From the NCBI RefSeq assembly GCF_001298525.1, contig NZ_CP012678.1, positions 434,001 through 498,000 of the forward strand: 64,000 bases of DNA, given 5' to 3'. How positions within the stretch are numbered: the first letter of the stretch is position 1; every line of letters starts with the position of its first letter. A model generated the notes under the pieces. The model did not search any database, had not been told where the DNA came from, and saw nothing but the letters and a program-made list of their open reading frames with translations. Source of the DNA: Psychrobacter urativorans. Its GTDB lineage: Bacteria > Pseudomonadota > Gammaproteobacteria > Pseudomonadales > Moraxellaceae. This document shows positions 55,117-64,000 of this stretch, piece by piece. A program made the translations under genes and the position numbers.

Positions 55117-56457
55117 TTATCGTTTAGCTGCGTCTTGTTCAAACAATTTTAGCAGCTCTTCACGCATACGTAGACGCTCTTCTTCAGACATCGGTGGTGC
55201 ATCTTGACTCTGATCCTGACCTTCATAGTCGTGCTGATAGCTTGGTTGCCCTGCAGCGCTTCCATCATAAATAATGGTAGGTTGCTCGACTTCTTCTTGA
55301 GGTGGACGCTCCATCAGTATGATTTTCACCTGTCTATTTTTACCGCCACGTAGTATTTGTGCATTGAGCTCAGTGTTAGGCGGTTTACGTGCCACATACT
55401 GTACCAAGGTATTGTCATCGGTCATCTCAACGCCATCAATAGATAGGATGATATCACCTACTTTTAGACCGCTTTTAGCTGCTGAACCTTGAGGAATAAC
55501 ATTCAATACTTCCACGCCCGTTGAACTCTCTAAGCGCGTGGGATCACGCATCTGTGATTGTATCTCAATCCCTAACCAACCACGACTGACGCGACCGTCT
55601 TTAATTAAGGCATTCATCACTTGTTCAACCAGTGCAGTTGGAATGGCAAAACCAATACCCATCGAGCCGCCTGAACGCGAAAAAATGACCGTATTAATAC
55701 CAACCAGCTCGCCCTTAGCATCAACTAAAGCACCACCTGAATTACCGGGGTTAATTGCCGCATCGGTTTGGATAAAGTCTTCAAACTTATTGACCCCAAG
55801 CCCAGTACGACCAGTTGCCGAAATAATGCCTTGAGTGACCGTTTGCCCGACACCAAATGGGTTTCCAATGGCTAATGCGACATCACCAACACGACTGGGT
55901 GCTTCACGGAAAGCCAGTGGTGTTAATCCAGTCATATCCACTTTAATTACCGCCAAGTCGCTATCAGGATCAGTACCAATAATTCTGGCGCGAGTCTTAC
56001 GACCATCGCTCAGTGCCACTGTAATCTCATCGGCTTTTTCAATAACGTGAGCATTGGTGACGATATAACCGTCTTGTGACACAATAACACCAGAGCCTAA
56101 ATTGGTATCTCCTTGGTTTTCTTGGTCACCACCATGAAATTCATAAAAGCGCCGCAGGACGGGATCATCCATATACGGATGTTCTGCCATTTTTTGAGTG
56201 GTATAAATATTAACTACAGACTGCGACGCCCGCGCTACAGCATCATGATAAGAGGATATCGGTTCTGCACCCTCACTCGTTGGCGCAGTGATTTGTTGCT
56301 CAGCAGCGGGCGCGACAGGTTTTTCCCATTTTGCCTCTGATGGTGTCCTCATACTCGTAAACCACCAGACAAACGCTGCAATGACTATCAGCAATAAAAC
56401 CCAAGGCAGCCATTTTACAACCGCTGCCTTATTATTGGTGTTCGGGGATGACGACAT
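55117..56457 (-). CDS. Membrane-anchored HtrA-family serine protease (DegS/AlgW-like)
   Basis: A 446-residue protein with an N-terminal membrane anchor (about residues 16-36), a trypsin-like domain with His in VTNAHVI, Asp in DSDLAVI and Ser in NPGNSGGAL, and one PDZ domain (GWLGIEIQ to the LVQYVARKPPN region). DegS and AlgW cut the anti-sigma factor RseA/MucA after sensing misfolded outer-membrane proteins. A C-terminal tail of about 60 residues, Glu/Gln-rich, goes beyond the roughly 355-residue DegS and could form a coiled coil. Divergent from the Nif3-like gene, an order known from algW in Pseudomonas. AGAGGT precedes the ATG. Confidence 0.9.
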   Translation of the reverse strand: MSSSPNTNNKAAVVKWLPWVLLLIVIAAFVWWFTSMRTPSEAKWEKPVAPAAEQQITAPTSEGAEPISSYHDAVARASQSVVNIYTTQKMAEHPYMDDPVLRRFYEFHGGDQENQGDTNLGSGVIVSQDGYIVTNAHVIEKADEITVALSDGRKTRARIIGTDPDSDLAVIKVDMTGLTPLAFREAPSRVGDVALAIGNPFGVGQTVTQGIISATGRTGLGVNKFEDFIQTDAAINPGNSGGALVDAKGELVGINTVIFSRSGGSMGIGFAIPTALVEQVMNALIKDGRVSRGWLGIEIQSQMRDPTRLESSTGVEVLNVIPQGSAAKSGLKVGDIILSIDGVEMTDDNTLVQYVARKPPNTELNAQILRGGKNRQVKIILMERPPQEEVEQPTIIYDGSAAGQPSYQHDYEGQDQSQDAPPMSEEERLRMREELLKLFEQDAAKR

Positions 56458-56749
56458 ACAAAGACCTCTATACAGATAAGATGACCAATAGGTAGTGACA
56501 ATTTTGATAGTAAGAAACTTTAATAAATGCTGGCAAGCTTTATGTTATAGGTGCTTGCACGTATGCAAAGTATAACTGGCATCACGATAAAATAGTAACG
56601 CATCGTGTACCATTTCAGTTATTACCCTTACCTGTCTGTTTACCACGCTATGATAATATAATAACGATTAATAAATGGTAAATACGCGACACTTTTTATT
56701 AACATTAAAATAAATACTCATTTAGAATAGATAATCATCAGGAAATAAT

Positions 56750-57601
56750 ATGACCATTCAAAATAACGCTGCACCCTTATCAACGACTGCGATAGGCACA
56801 CTGATAACCGCCCAAACACTCACACAATTTTGTGATAATTACTTATCTGCTGCTGCGTTCAAAGACTATGCGCCTAATGGATTACAAGTCGATGGCGGGC
56901 AGCCGATTCAGCGTATTGTCACTGGAGTCACCGCTTGCGAGGCTTTGATTGATGCGGCGATCGCTATTAATGCGAATGCTATTATGGTACATCATGGCTA
57001 CTTTTGGAAAGGTGAACCTGAGCCTATAGTAGGCATAAAAGGTCAACGTATCCGTAAGTTATTACAGCATGGTATTTCTCTTATCGCCTACCATCTACCG
57101 CTCGATGCGCATTCCGTTATTGGTAATAATGCCAAACTTGCCGAGATGCTAGGGCTCACCATCACTGGCGCACTGTATCCTAATGAAACGCATCCAGTGG
57201 GTAATATCGCCACTTGTGCGCCGCAAAGTGCGGACAGCCTGATCGCTACTATTAACCACGCCTTAGGACGTGCGCCATTGCATATAGCGGCTGATTATAT
57301 TGCTCCTCATGCCAATCAGTCTCATACTCATACAGCTCAATCCAAGCTCATCGAACGTGTGGGTTTATGCAGCGGTGGTGCACAAGATATGATTGAGCAA
57401 GCAGCGGCTATGGGCTGTGATGCCTATATATCTGGTGAAATATCAGAGCGTACCACCCATAGCGCGCGCGAGCTTGGGATTGACTACTTTGCGTGCGGTC
57501 ATCACGCCACAGAGCGCGGTGGTATTCAAGCATTAGGCGAGCTGGTTGCACAGCATTTTGACATCCCAGTGACGTTTATCGATATCGATAATCCTGCTTG
57601 A
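56750..57601 (+). CDS. Nif3-like dinuclear metal centre protein (YbgI family)
   Basis: A 283-residue member of the Nif3/YbgI family, which forms toroidal hexamers with a two-metal site; some members act as GTP cyclohydrolase-like hydrolases, and the true role is open. Metal-binding residues appear in MVHHGYFWKG and, near the C-terminus, HHATERGG; VDGGQPI and VGLCSGGAQDM are further family motifs. CAGGA before the ATG supports the start. Monocistronic. Confidence 0.92.
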   Translation: MTIQNNAAPLSTTAIGTLITAQTLTQFCDNYLSAAAFKDYAPNGLQVDGGQPIQRIVTGVTACEALIDAAIAINANAIMVHHGYFWKGEPEPIVGIKGQRIRKLLQHGISLIAYHLPLDAHSVIGNNAKLAEMLGLTITGALYPNETHPVGNIATCAPQSADSLIATINHALGRAPLHIAADYIAPHANQSHTHTAQSKLIERVGLCSGGAQDMIEQAAAMGCDAYISGEISERTTHSARELGIDYFACGHHATERGGIQALGELVAQHFDIPVTFIDIDNPA

Positions 57602-58190
57602 CCAATTTATGCTGCTTAATAAAGCTTCTTACCAATTATCAAAACAAGTCGAAACAATACGAACATTGCCCGCTGATAGGCTTATTGTTAAGTATTATTA
57701 CTTAACAATTAATCTCACTTGAATAATAAACCTATATACCGCACATAATAGAAACTGTACTAAAATATATGTAACAGAACGTTTTATCATGAAACTTCCC
57801 ATCTACTACAGCCTTCAATTATGGTATTCGGTATTTAGACGAGCATTGTCCTATTTTCTTTTTATAGTACAGCAAGATAATACCGCAAAACAGCAGCTTA
57901 TCGGCAAACAGACGAGGCAAGCGCTTATCCTAAATAAGCGCTTGCGGGTCATGTTAGGGTCTGCGCTTCTGTTGTAATCATTTATTCATGACCTTACCTT
58001 AGCTTAAATATATTGTGCTCGATATCACTCGCCCTTATATGAGCTATAAAATGCAGTGCTAATATTAATAACCTATTAATAATAAGCAGCGCATTTTTTA
58101 AAATTTTAGTTTGACTGCTATTTACTTTTCAAATATCAGTATGAGCTATTTTTTTAAGGTAAGCAGGATGGCTATTATCAGGAGACATCT
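57602..58190. other. Intergenic region with a strong hairpin
   Basis: A 589-base gap between the Nif3-like and MltF-like genes. It contains a perfect 12-base inverted repeat at 57917-57945. A 62-codon frame (57789-57977) spans it but has no ribosome binding site or recognisable protein features, so I do not call it a gene. Confidence 0.55.
57917..57945. repeat. Perfect 12-base inverted repeat without T tract
   Basis: The arms GCAAGCGCTTAT and ATAAGCGCTTGC enclose a 5-base loop. Since no T tract follows on either side, it does not look like an ordinary terminator; it could be a protein-binding site or part of an RNA. Confidence 0.6.
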
Positions 58191-59468
58191 ATGCCGCGTA
58201 TGACTTATCGCGCCAAACTATCGGTGCGCGCTGCTAAACGCCGTATCTCTCATTTACTGCACTCAAACAGCCCCACAATTAACCTTGTCAACGATTCTAT
58301 TGATGCTAATGCTGTTGACGCTAGTACTATTGATGCTAATTCAGTTGATGCTAGTTGCACCCTTGCTGCGCCTACTGTCCTACCTGTCAAACGCTTTCGT
58401 AAAACCAAGCAACTGGTGCAAATATCAAGTATTGCCTTGCTATCGCTACCCGCGCAAAGCCTAACCACCATGAATATAAATACGCAAATACCCGCTTATA
58501 ATAAGGTCATGCTACAAAAAACGTTAACCGTTGCTGCCGTACCGGGTGATACGACCTATTTTGCTACTGATGGCTTCCAACATGGTTTTGGCTACGACTT
58601 AGTGCGTGGCTATGCCGATGAGCTTGGGGTGACAATTACTCTCAAAGCGTATGCCAGTGATGAGGCAGCGTTGCGCGCGGTACAATTTGGCGCTGCCGAT
58701 ATAGCGTTGACAACCGCAAGCACGCAACTTCGAAATGAACTGGCACTGCCCTCTATCAATGTCAGCTGTGGCTATGATAGCAGCTTGACCAACAACGGGC
58801 TAAATCCTAAAGTCAGCTGGGCATTTAGACAACCTCACGACCCATTATCCCAAAAAGCCAGCCATTTCCTATGTGATAGTATCAAATTAGACAGCACCCA
58901 AAATTTAGCCGCATTTTATAATCAAAACTTACTCAAAGATACTTATAGTCAGCAGCACTTTCAACAAACCCTGACTGAGAAATTACCCGTTTATCAATAC
59001 TCATTTGTCAAACAGGCGAAAAATTATAATCATGATTGGCAACTACTGGTAGCAATGGGTTATCAAGAGTCGCATCTCAATGCCGATGCCGTGTCACCAA
59101 CAGGCGTGCGTGGTCTGATGATGTTGACCAATAGTACCGCTAAAGCGATGGGCGTCTCTAATCGCGTTGATCCCATGCAAAGTATCGGTGGCGGGGCGCG
59201 CTATCTAGAAGAGATGAAAGCAGACTTTGCAGATGTGCCAAACACAGATCGTATCTGGTTTGCGCTTGCCGCTTATAATATGGGTCCAAATGCGATTAAA
59301 AATATTCAAAAAACGCTTATTGCAGAGGGTGTTAACGATAAAAATTGGGCAAATATCTATGCCTATCTCTCAGCAAATAAAGCCTCCAATAGCCGTTATG
59401 GTCAAGCCATGCAGTATGTGACTAATATCAGAAGTTATCTTGAGACCATTAAGATGCAAACGGTCTAA
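58191..59468 (+). CDS. mltF: MltF-like membrane-bound lytic murein transglycosylase
   Basis: A 425-residue protein with a periplasmic solute-binding-type domain (about residues 100-270) and a C-terminal SLT lysozyme-like domain. The catalytic glutamate lies in GYQESHLN near residue 293, followed by SPTGVRGLMMLT and LAAYNMGPNAI. It would cleave peptidoglycan in the cell envelope. E. coli MltF has about 518 residues; the binding domain here is shorter. The first 65 residues are unusual: a basic start, then a near-perfect 10-residue tandem repeat (SIDANAVDAS/TIDANSVDAS, 58296-58355), then a hydrophobic stretch near 70-90 that may act as signal or anchor. CAGGAG before the ATG supports the start. 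Confidence 0.85.
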   Translation: MPRMTYRAKLSVRAAKRRISHLLHSNSPTINLVNDSIDANAVDASTIDANSVDASCTLAAPTVLPVKRFRKTKQLVQISSIALLSLPAQSLTTMNINTQIPAYNKVMLQKTLTVAAVPGDTTYFATDGFQHGFGYDLVRGYADELGVTITLKAYASDEAALRAVQFGAADIALTTASTQLRNELALPSINVSCGYDSSLTNNGLNPKVSWAFRQPHDPLSQKASHFLCDSIKLDSTQNLAAFYNQNLLKDTYSQQHFQQTLTEKLPVYQYSFVKQAKNYNHDWQLLVAMGYQESHLNADAVSPTGVRGLMMLTNSTAKAMGVSNRVDPMQSIGGGARYLEEMKADFADVPNTDRIWFALAAYNMGPNAIKNIQKTLIAEGVNDKNWANIYAYLSANKASNSRYGQAMQYVTNIRSYLETIKMQTV

Positions 59469-59491
59469 TCAAACACGATATTAAAAAACTT

Positions 59492-59535
59492 GCAATAAAA
59501 AAGCTGCTCTTGTAAAAGGACAGCTTTTTTATTGC
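59492..59535. terminator. Bidirectional terminator between mltF and mltD
   Basis: The arms 59492-59506 and 59521-59535 (GCAATAAAAAAGCTG and its complement) have a 14-base loop and A/T tracts on both flanks. It lies between convergent genes. Confidence 0.82.
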
Positions 59536-59595
59536 GATAAATACTAAGCAAAGATTTAGCTAGAACAATGCTATTTAATTAGGACAATGCTAATG

Positions 59596-62500
59596 CTACA
59601 TACGATTGGGCACAACCATACGCTGCCCAAGCTGTAACATGGCATCAACGGCAATCTTGTTCATATCAGCAAGTTCCTGTGTTGAGACACCATATTTACG
59701 TGCGAGCCCAATCAGACTATCGCCTGATCCTACTGTATAACTGATGGTAGCTTTGGGTACTTTGATGGTTTGCCCAAGTTGTAACTGTGCATTGGTCGCC
59801 ATATTATTAGTTGTTGCTAAGTCGTCGACTGACACACCAAAACGCCGCGCCAAGGCAATCAAACCATCACCAGCTTGGACTTTATAGTTCTCGGTATTAC
59901 TGAGATTTTTACCACTACTCGTATTACTAGCTGTATTCGCACTTGGGACGTTACGACTCGGGCTTGGCGCTGTACTTGCAGTTGCAGTTGGATTAGCTTT
60001 CGGTGCATTACTGACACTGCTACTTCCTTTTGCAGGAATAGTAATGGTGCGTCCTAATATTAAGTTCGATGTACTGGTCAGATCATTGGCAGATGCTAAG
60101 TCACTTATCGAAATGTTATAACGCTTAGCAAGCCCCGTTAAGCTATCACCCGCTTCAACTTTGTAGCTGACCGGTTTATCATTTAGTTGGCGCTCAACCT
60201 CTACTTTAGGTACCTCTACTTTAGCTACTGGTACTTTAGCTACTGGTACTTTAATGACCTGCCCAGCTTGCAGACGTGCTTGAGCATCAAAGTTACTATT
60301 GACGGCAGCCACTTGAGCCGCAGTCATACCAATACTGTTAGCAATGCCACTTAACGTTTCACCCGACTTTACCGTATAGTTACTGGTAGGCGTTGTTGAG
60401 CTACTTGCAGTACTATTATTAGTATTGTTGCTATTGCTATTAACAGTAGAGCTTGTACTGTTAGAGCTACTTGTGCTGTTAGAGCTGGTAGCACTAGAAC
60501 TACTGGCACTATTTTTTACAGGTTGGGTCACTTTTCCGGCAATCAACCACAGCTTTTGACCTTTTAATAAATCAGTACGGGTGCTTAAGTTGTTATAACT
60601 GGAAAGTTGGCTAACTGACAGACCAAAACGATTTGCTGTACCCGTTAAGGTATCGCCCGCTTGCACGATATAGCTTTCAGGTTGACTGGTAGCGGTACTG
60701 GTATTGGCAGCGCTCAACGGCGCAATGGTTTTGGCATCATATAAATATAATGTACTACCAGAGAATAATTTAGTACTCGCGTCTATTTGGTTCCATTCAG
60801 CGATATCACGCCAGCTGACTCCGGCGCGCGAGGCGATATTAGATAAAGTATCACCATTTTTTACGGTATAGACGGTACGAATACCTTTCGGTTTTGGCGC
60901 ACTAGTTGGCGTATTCGCAAAGCTAAGTTTCTTATCTTTACCGCTCGCCTCTAGGATAGATTGCTGCGTCTGTATCGCTGATAGATTAATATTACCATCA
61001 GCATTCACTACATCTTTAACTTCAGGCGTTTGCCGCATGATTTGCGCGGCAATGAAGTCGCGCTCTTCTCTAGTCAATGCTGGTTCTTGGATAATCGTAT
61101 TATTTTGGGTAATTTGGGCTGAAGTGGTCGGTAAGCTGTTACTATTTTGTAGCTCAGTGTTAATTTTACCAATTTCTGTACTGGTAACAGGTGGCTCTTT
61201 GCTAATAGACGCACTACTACTATAAACAGAGGTACTGGTTGGCTTAGAAGACGGTGGAATATAACTGGTCGTCTGCTGTGGTACACGAGCACTGGCAGCA
61301 TATTCAGCCAAGCCACCACCTGTTGAGGGTAATGATGAGCTCGAATAAGGTTGGCTATTATAGCTTGGCGTTGTACTGCTTGGACTTGGACTCGGTGTAT
61401 AGCTAGGGCTCGGGGTGTACGTCGGACTTGGTGTGTAGCTTGGGCTGCCACTACTAGCCGCGCTAGAGGCTATCACATTACTGGTGCCATTACCTCTTAA
61501 TGAGCTAAGCTTGGCATCGATATTGAGATTCACATCATGAGGAATCACGACTCGCTGTGGACCTGAAGCATCAATGCGTGCTGACGTTAGCGCAGGATTC
61601 AGCTTGAGTAACTCATCATTACTTACACCCGTGAGTTGCGACACTTCAGCTAAGCTCACACCATAGTTAACCGGCACACTACGAAAATGCTGACGGTTAG
61701 CAATCGCTGGCAAATACACATTATACTGTTCAGGCTTAGAGACAATATCCGCTACGGCTAAAAAGCGTGGCACATAGTTCATCGTTTCTGTAGGCAGTCT
61801 AAGTGACCAATAATCCGTTGGTAGCCCTTGAGCGGCATTGGCATCAATCGCTTTTTGCACACGTCCAGGACCCGCATTATATGCTGCTAAAGCCAACTCC
61901 CAGCTTCCAAACTGATTGTGTAGAGCAGTTAGAAAATCATAGGCGGCACGTGTAGATTCGATAACATCACGACGACCATCATAGCTGCTACTTTGATTTA
62001 GACCATAAATACGACCCGTACTAGGAATAAACTGCCACAAACCTGCGGCAGCAGCACTACTCGTTCCAGTCGGATCATAAGAGCTCTCAATTACTGGTAA
62101 CAATGCAAGCTCAGTTGGGATATTACGACGCTCTGCTTCCCGCACTGTATGATACAAGTAACGACTTGAACGTGCAGTTAAGCGATTTAGATAATCTTGG
62201 CGACTGGTGAACCAACTTTTTTGCGCTTCAATACGTGGGTCATATTTCACTTTCCCACCATTCATCTTATAACCCGCACGCAACCTATTCCATAAGTCAC
62301 CGTATTGTTGAATCGCCAGCTGATTACTCTCAACCATAGTCATATCTGTGGCTTCTAACAAATCCGCCAATTCATCTAGGCTTTCCGCATCTAGATAGAT
62401 AGTGGAATAATCTTTACTAGTCGTTGGTCTAGCAGTCGCGGCAGTCTGATTAACTGGACGTTTGGTCACCACAGGCGTAGTAGTAGTCGCACCCGTATTG

Positions 62501-62604
62501 CTCGCAGTCGGAGTACTACTACACGCACTGATGAGTAAAGTTGACACCGCCAGCGTCAGTGGTAAAGCAATAAACGAGCGAGACATTGATGACACAGTAG
62601 ACAT
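59596..62604 (-). CDS. mltD: MltD-like lytic transglycosylase with six C-terminal LysM repeats
   Basis: A 1002-residue lipoprotein, about twice the usual MltD length. The signal peptide ends in LISAC (lipobox). The lysozyme-like SLT domain has the catalytic glutamate in VIESSYDP near residue 173 and AAAAGLWQFIPSTGRIYGL. A degenerate LysM-like segment comes next (around residue 315). Then follow a Ser/Pro/Thr linker with tandem YTPSPS units, and six clear LysM domains that start YTVKNGDTL, YIVQAGDTL, YTVKSGETL, YKVEAGDSL, YKVQAGDGL and YTVGSGDSL. Ser/Thr/Asn-rich linkers separate them. It should bind peptidoglycan strongly and cleave it. No convincing ribosome binding site lies close to the ATG at 62604; M7 is an alternative. 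Confidence 0.92.
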   Translation of the reverse strand: MSTVSSMSRSFIALPLTLAVSTLLISACSSTPTASNTGATTTTPVVTKRPVNQTAATARPTTSKDYSTIYLDAESLDELADLLEATDMTMVESNQLAIQQYGDLWNRLRAGYKMNGGKVKYDPRIEAQKSWFTSRQDYLNRLTARSSRYLYHTVREAERRNIPTELALLPVIESSYDPTGTSSAAAAGLWQFIPSTGRIYGLNQSSSYDGRRDVIESTRAAYDFLTALHNQFGSWELALAAYNAGPGRVQKAIDANAAQGLPTDYWSLRLPTETMNYVPRFLAVADIVSKPEQYNVYLPAIANRQHFRSVPVNYGVSLAEVSQLTGVSNDELLKLNPALTSARIDASGPQRVVIPHDVNLNIDAKLSSLRGNGTSNVIASSAASSGSPSYTPSPTYTPSPSYTPSPSPSSTTPSYNSQPYSSSSLPSTGGGLAEYAASARVPQQTTSYIPPSSKPTSTSVYSSSASISKEPPVTSTEIGKINTELQNSNSLPTTSAQITQNNTIIQEPALTREERDFIAAQIMRQTPEVKDVVNADGNINLSAIQTQQSILEASGKDKKLSFANTPTSAPKPKGIRTVYTVKNGDTLSNIASRAGVSWRDIAEWNQIDASTKLFSGSTLYLYDAKTIAPLSAANTSTATSQPESYIVQAGDTLTGTANRFGLSVSQLSSYNNLSTRTDLLKGQKLWLIAGKVTQPVKNSASSSSATSSNSTSSSNSTSSTVNSNSNNTNNSTASSSTTPTSNYTVKSGETLSGIANSIGMTAAQVAAVNSNFDAQARLQAGQVIKVPVAKVPVAKVEVPKVEVERQLNDKPVSYKVEAGDSLTGLAKRYNISISDLASANDLTSTSNLILGRTITIPAKGSSSVSNAPKANPTATASTAPSPSRNVPSANTASNTSSGKNLSNTENYKVQAGDGLIALARRFGVSVDDLATTNNMATNAQLQLGQTIKVPKATISYTVGSGDSLIGLARKYGVSTQELADMNKIAVDAMLQLGQRMVVPNRM

Positions 62605-62818
62605 GATAATAGAATTTTCCTAACGAATGAATTGAAAGTAGTATATGTATTTATATGGCACTATAAACCAAATTTCATGCTCATATAAAAAATAATGGAT
62701 AGGGTTTATAGGATTCAGCTATCTATAAATTCACAACCTTATCAAATAGTTATGATAATAGATTTTTATGATAAATTTTTGAGCTATCACACCCATATTT
62801 TATTAAGCCTATGTTTTA

Positions 62819-63313
62819 TTAATCAATGGTCACTTGCGATACGGCGCGTAATAACACCGCATTGCCAGTAGATACCGTTAGTGTCACTCGTGAGGTGGTA
62901 ACAAATGAGATGGTTTTACCATCTTTGACCCAGCTTTCTGTAGTGCTGACATTGGCTTTAGCCTGCGTGCCAGTGGTGACAATATTATCAATGCTAATGT
63001 CATAGCGGTAATTAGAGGTTTGATTCCAGCTATTCTGTAGCAATTTTAAATACGCATTCTTATCCAAGCTGGTCGATTTGCCTTTTCTTGACATTGAAAT
63101 CAGCGCATCATCAGAGACCAGTTTAGCCACTTGATTGATATCTTTATTATTGGCAGCTGATTTCATAGCAGCTGCATAGTTTTGCACCAAACCTTCGGTC
63201 ATATCTGCCGCCTGTGCACTGACGGCAGCAGTACTGACAACCGCAGCTAAGCCGCTTATACTGACAGTTTTTATCAATAGTGCCAACAGCCCTTTTTCCC
63301 ACATACGTTTCAT
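62819..63313 (-). CDS. Exported NTF2-like protein of unknown function
   Basis: About 164 residues. A signal peptide with a long hydrophobic core ends in AVSAQA, and the mature part (about 125 residues) starts ADMTEGLVQNYAAAMKSAAN and has the helix-then-strands pattern of SnoaL/NTF2-like proteins, including a TTESWVKDGKTISFVTTSRV strand pair. Function is unknown; periplasmic location is likely. I chose the ATG at 63313 because AAGGA lies five bases upstream; 63316 or a TTG further up are alternatives. Confidence 0.7.
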   Translation of the reverse strand: MKRMWEKGLLALLIKTVSISGLAAVVSTAAVSAQAADMTEGLVQNYAAAMKSAANNKDINQVAKLVSDDALISMSRKGKSTSLDKNAYLKLLQNSWNQTSNYRYDISIDNIVTTGTQAKANVSTTESWVKDGKTISFVTTSRVTLTVSTGNAVLLRAVSQVTID

Positions 63314-63499
63314 CATAATCCTTAGCAAAAATAGCAGTATTTTTCTTATCTTGACAGTATTATTAATATCTATAACTAACTTTTGTTAGCTAAAATTTTA
63401 TTTTTTATAGTAGCCACTTAAGCCTATCACTAAATTCTCACACCCATGTAACGTCATGTGCAATTATTGATAGCATAAGTGGCTGTATGTTTTTTTATA

Positions 63500-64000
63500 T
63501 TAAGATTTAGAATCGCTCCCTATTCCTTCACCATACTGCTCATCATCATCCAGTTTCATACCCAAACGCTCAACACGTCTGTCCATCATCTGCCGCGCCA
63601 ACGCTTGCATGTCTTCCACGCGGTCAATTTCATCGACAATTTCGAGCCCAAGCAAGGTTTCAAAGACATCCTCTAACGTGACCAATCCTTTTACTTCACC
63701 ATATTCACCAACGGTAATGGCAATATGAATGCGATTTTTTAACATCAATTCTAACAGGTCAAACAGCTTCATTTTAGAAAAAACAAAGGTAATCTCGCGC
63801 TGAAATTGAGTCAATGGCTTCTGCATGGCGTGATTGACTTTTGCCAGTAGCATGTCTGTTTTGAGAACAAAACCGGTAATATTATCAAGGTCGCCATCAT
63901 AAATAGGCAAACGCGAAAAAGTGAGTTTCGGACGATCAGCCAGTACTTCAGCGATGGTTTTATTTTCATCAAAGGCTAACATAACCGAGCGGGGCGTCAT
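63500..64000 (-). CDS. CBS-domain hemolysin/CNNM-type membrane protein (N-terminal part outside window)
   Basis: Only the last 166 codons are visible; the frame is open at the right edge. The sequence VMTPRSVM-like start, two CBS domains (LPIYDGDLDNITGF; then GEYGEVKGLVTLEDVFETLLGLEIVDEID) and a polar tail fit the C-terminal part of DUF21/CBS proteins of the CNNM/YhdP type, whose missing N-terminal part would hold the membrane helices. The characteristic CorC_HlyC domain does not appear at the end. A role in ion transport is likely by family only. Confidence 0.8.
   Translation of the reverse strand: MTPRSVMLAFDENKTIAEVLADRPKLTFSRLPIYDGDLDNITGFVLKTDMLLAKVNHAMQKPLTQFQREITFVFSKMKLFDLLELMLKNRIHIAITVGEYGEVKGLVTLEDVFETLLGLEIVDEIDRVEDMQALARQMMDRRVERLGMKLDDDEQYGEGIGSDSKS

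Noticed and set aside
57789..57977. 62-codon frame between the Nif3-like and mltF genes
   Set aside because: No ribosome binding site and no recognisable protein character; it contains a perfect DNA palindrome that explains part of its sequence.
61074..61451. Second leftward frame inside mltD, 125 codons
   Set aside because: Arises from the repetitive Ser/Pro/Thr linker read in another frame; no start signal.

Overview
The window reads as a chromosomal segment of a gammaproteobacterium of the Moraxellaceae, most likely Psychrobacter. This rests on protein character, moderate GC with AT-rich spacers, and local orders such as pgeF-rluD next to divergent bamD, bamD-dnaG-rpoD, tolQRAB, and an algW/degS-like gene next to Nif3. 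It is an inference from reading the sequence, not from a database match. No rRNA, tRNA, CRISPR array, prophage or insertion sequence was recognised. || Layout from left to right. 1-2.35 kb: a leftward sensor histidine kinase cut by the window edge. 2.6-4.2 kb: a DMT-family exporter and a small Cys-rich protein. 4.3-8.6 kb: hrpA helicase. 8.8-9.4 kb: a lipoprotein gene lying between two copies of the hrpA promoter region. 9.6-22.5 kb: a leftward catabolic block with guanine deaminase, xanthine dehydrogenase (xdhABC), proline catabolism (putA plus a separately encoded PutA C-terminal domain) and a purine permease whose leader carries a terminator-like hairpin. 23-26.8 kb: tolQRAB without pal. 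26.9-34.8 kb: two tandem copies of a three-gene periplasmic electron-transfer module (tri-haem cytochrome c, Tat-exported flavin amine oxidase, mono-haem lipoprotein cytochrome c). 35.5-40.5 kb: a tiny lipoprotein, a flavodoxin-like protein, pgeF, rluD and bamD. 40.6-45.3 kb: dnaG and rpoD. 45.5-47.8 kb: a leftward cluster of three poorly known genes. 48.5-55 kb: a YbeD-like protein, then nrdA, a membrane-anchored HNH protein, a small Lys/Pro-rich protein, nrdB and a [2Fe-2S] ferredoxin. 55-64 kb: a DegS/AlgW-type protease, a Nif3-like protein, two lytic transglycosylases (MltF-like and MltD with many LysM repeats), an NTF2-like exported protein and the C-terminal part of a CBS-domain membrane protein. 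|| How the genes work together. The purine block would import guanine, hypoxanthine or xanthine and convert it through guanine deaminase and xanthine dehydrogenase to urate. PutA converts proline to glutamate. The duplicated 27-35 kb module is the most system-like feature. Each copy pairs a Tat-exported FAD amine oxidase with two c-type cytochromes, which suggests amine or amino-acid oxidation in the periplasm with electrons passed to the respiratory chain. The nrd locus makes deoxynucleotides, and its ferredoxin probably maintains the NrdB cofactor. The tol, bam, DegS-like and Mlt genes serve the envelope. Several housekeeping proteins (DnaG, RluD, RpoD, XdhB, PgeF) carry acidic or low-complexity additions.
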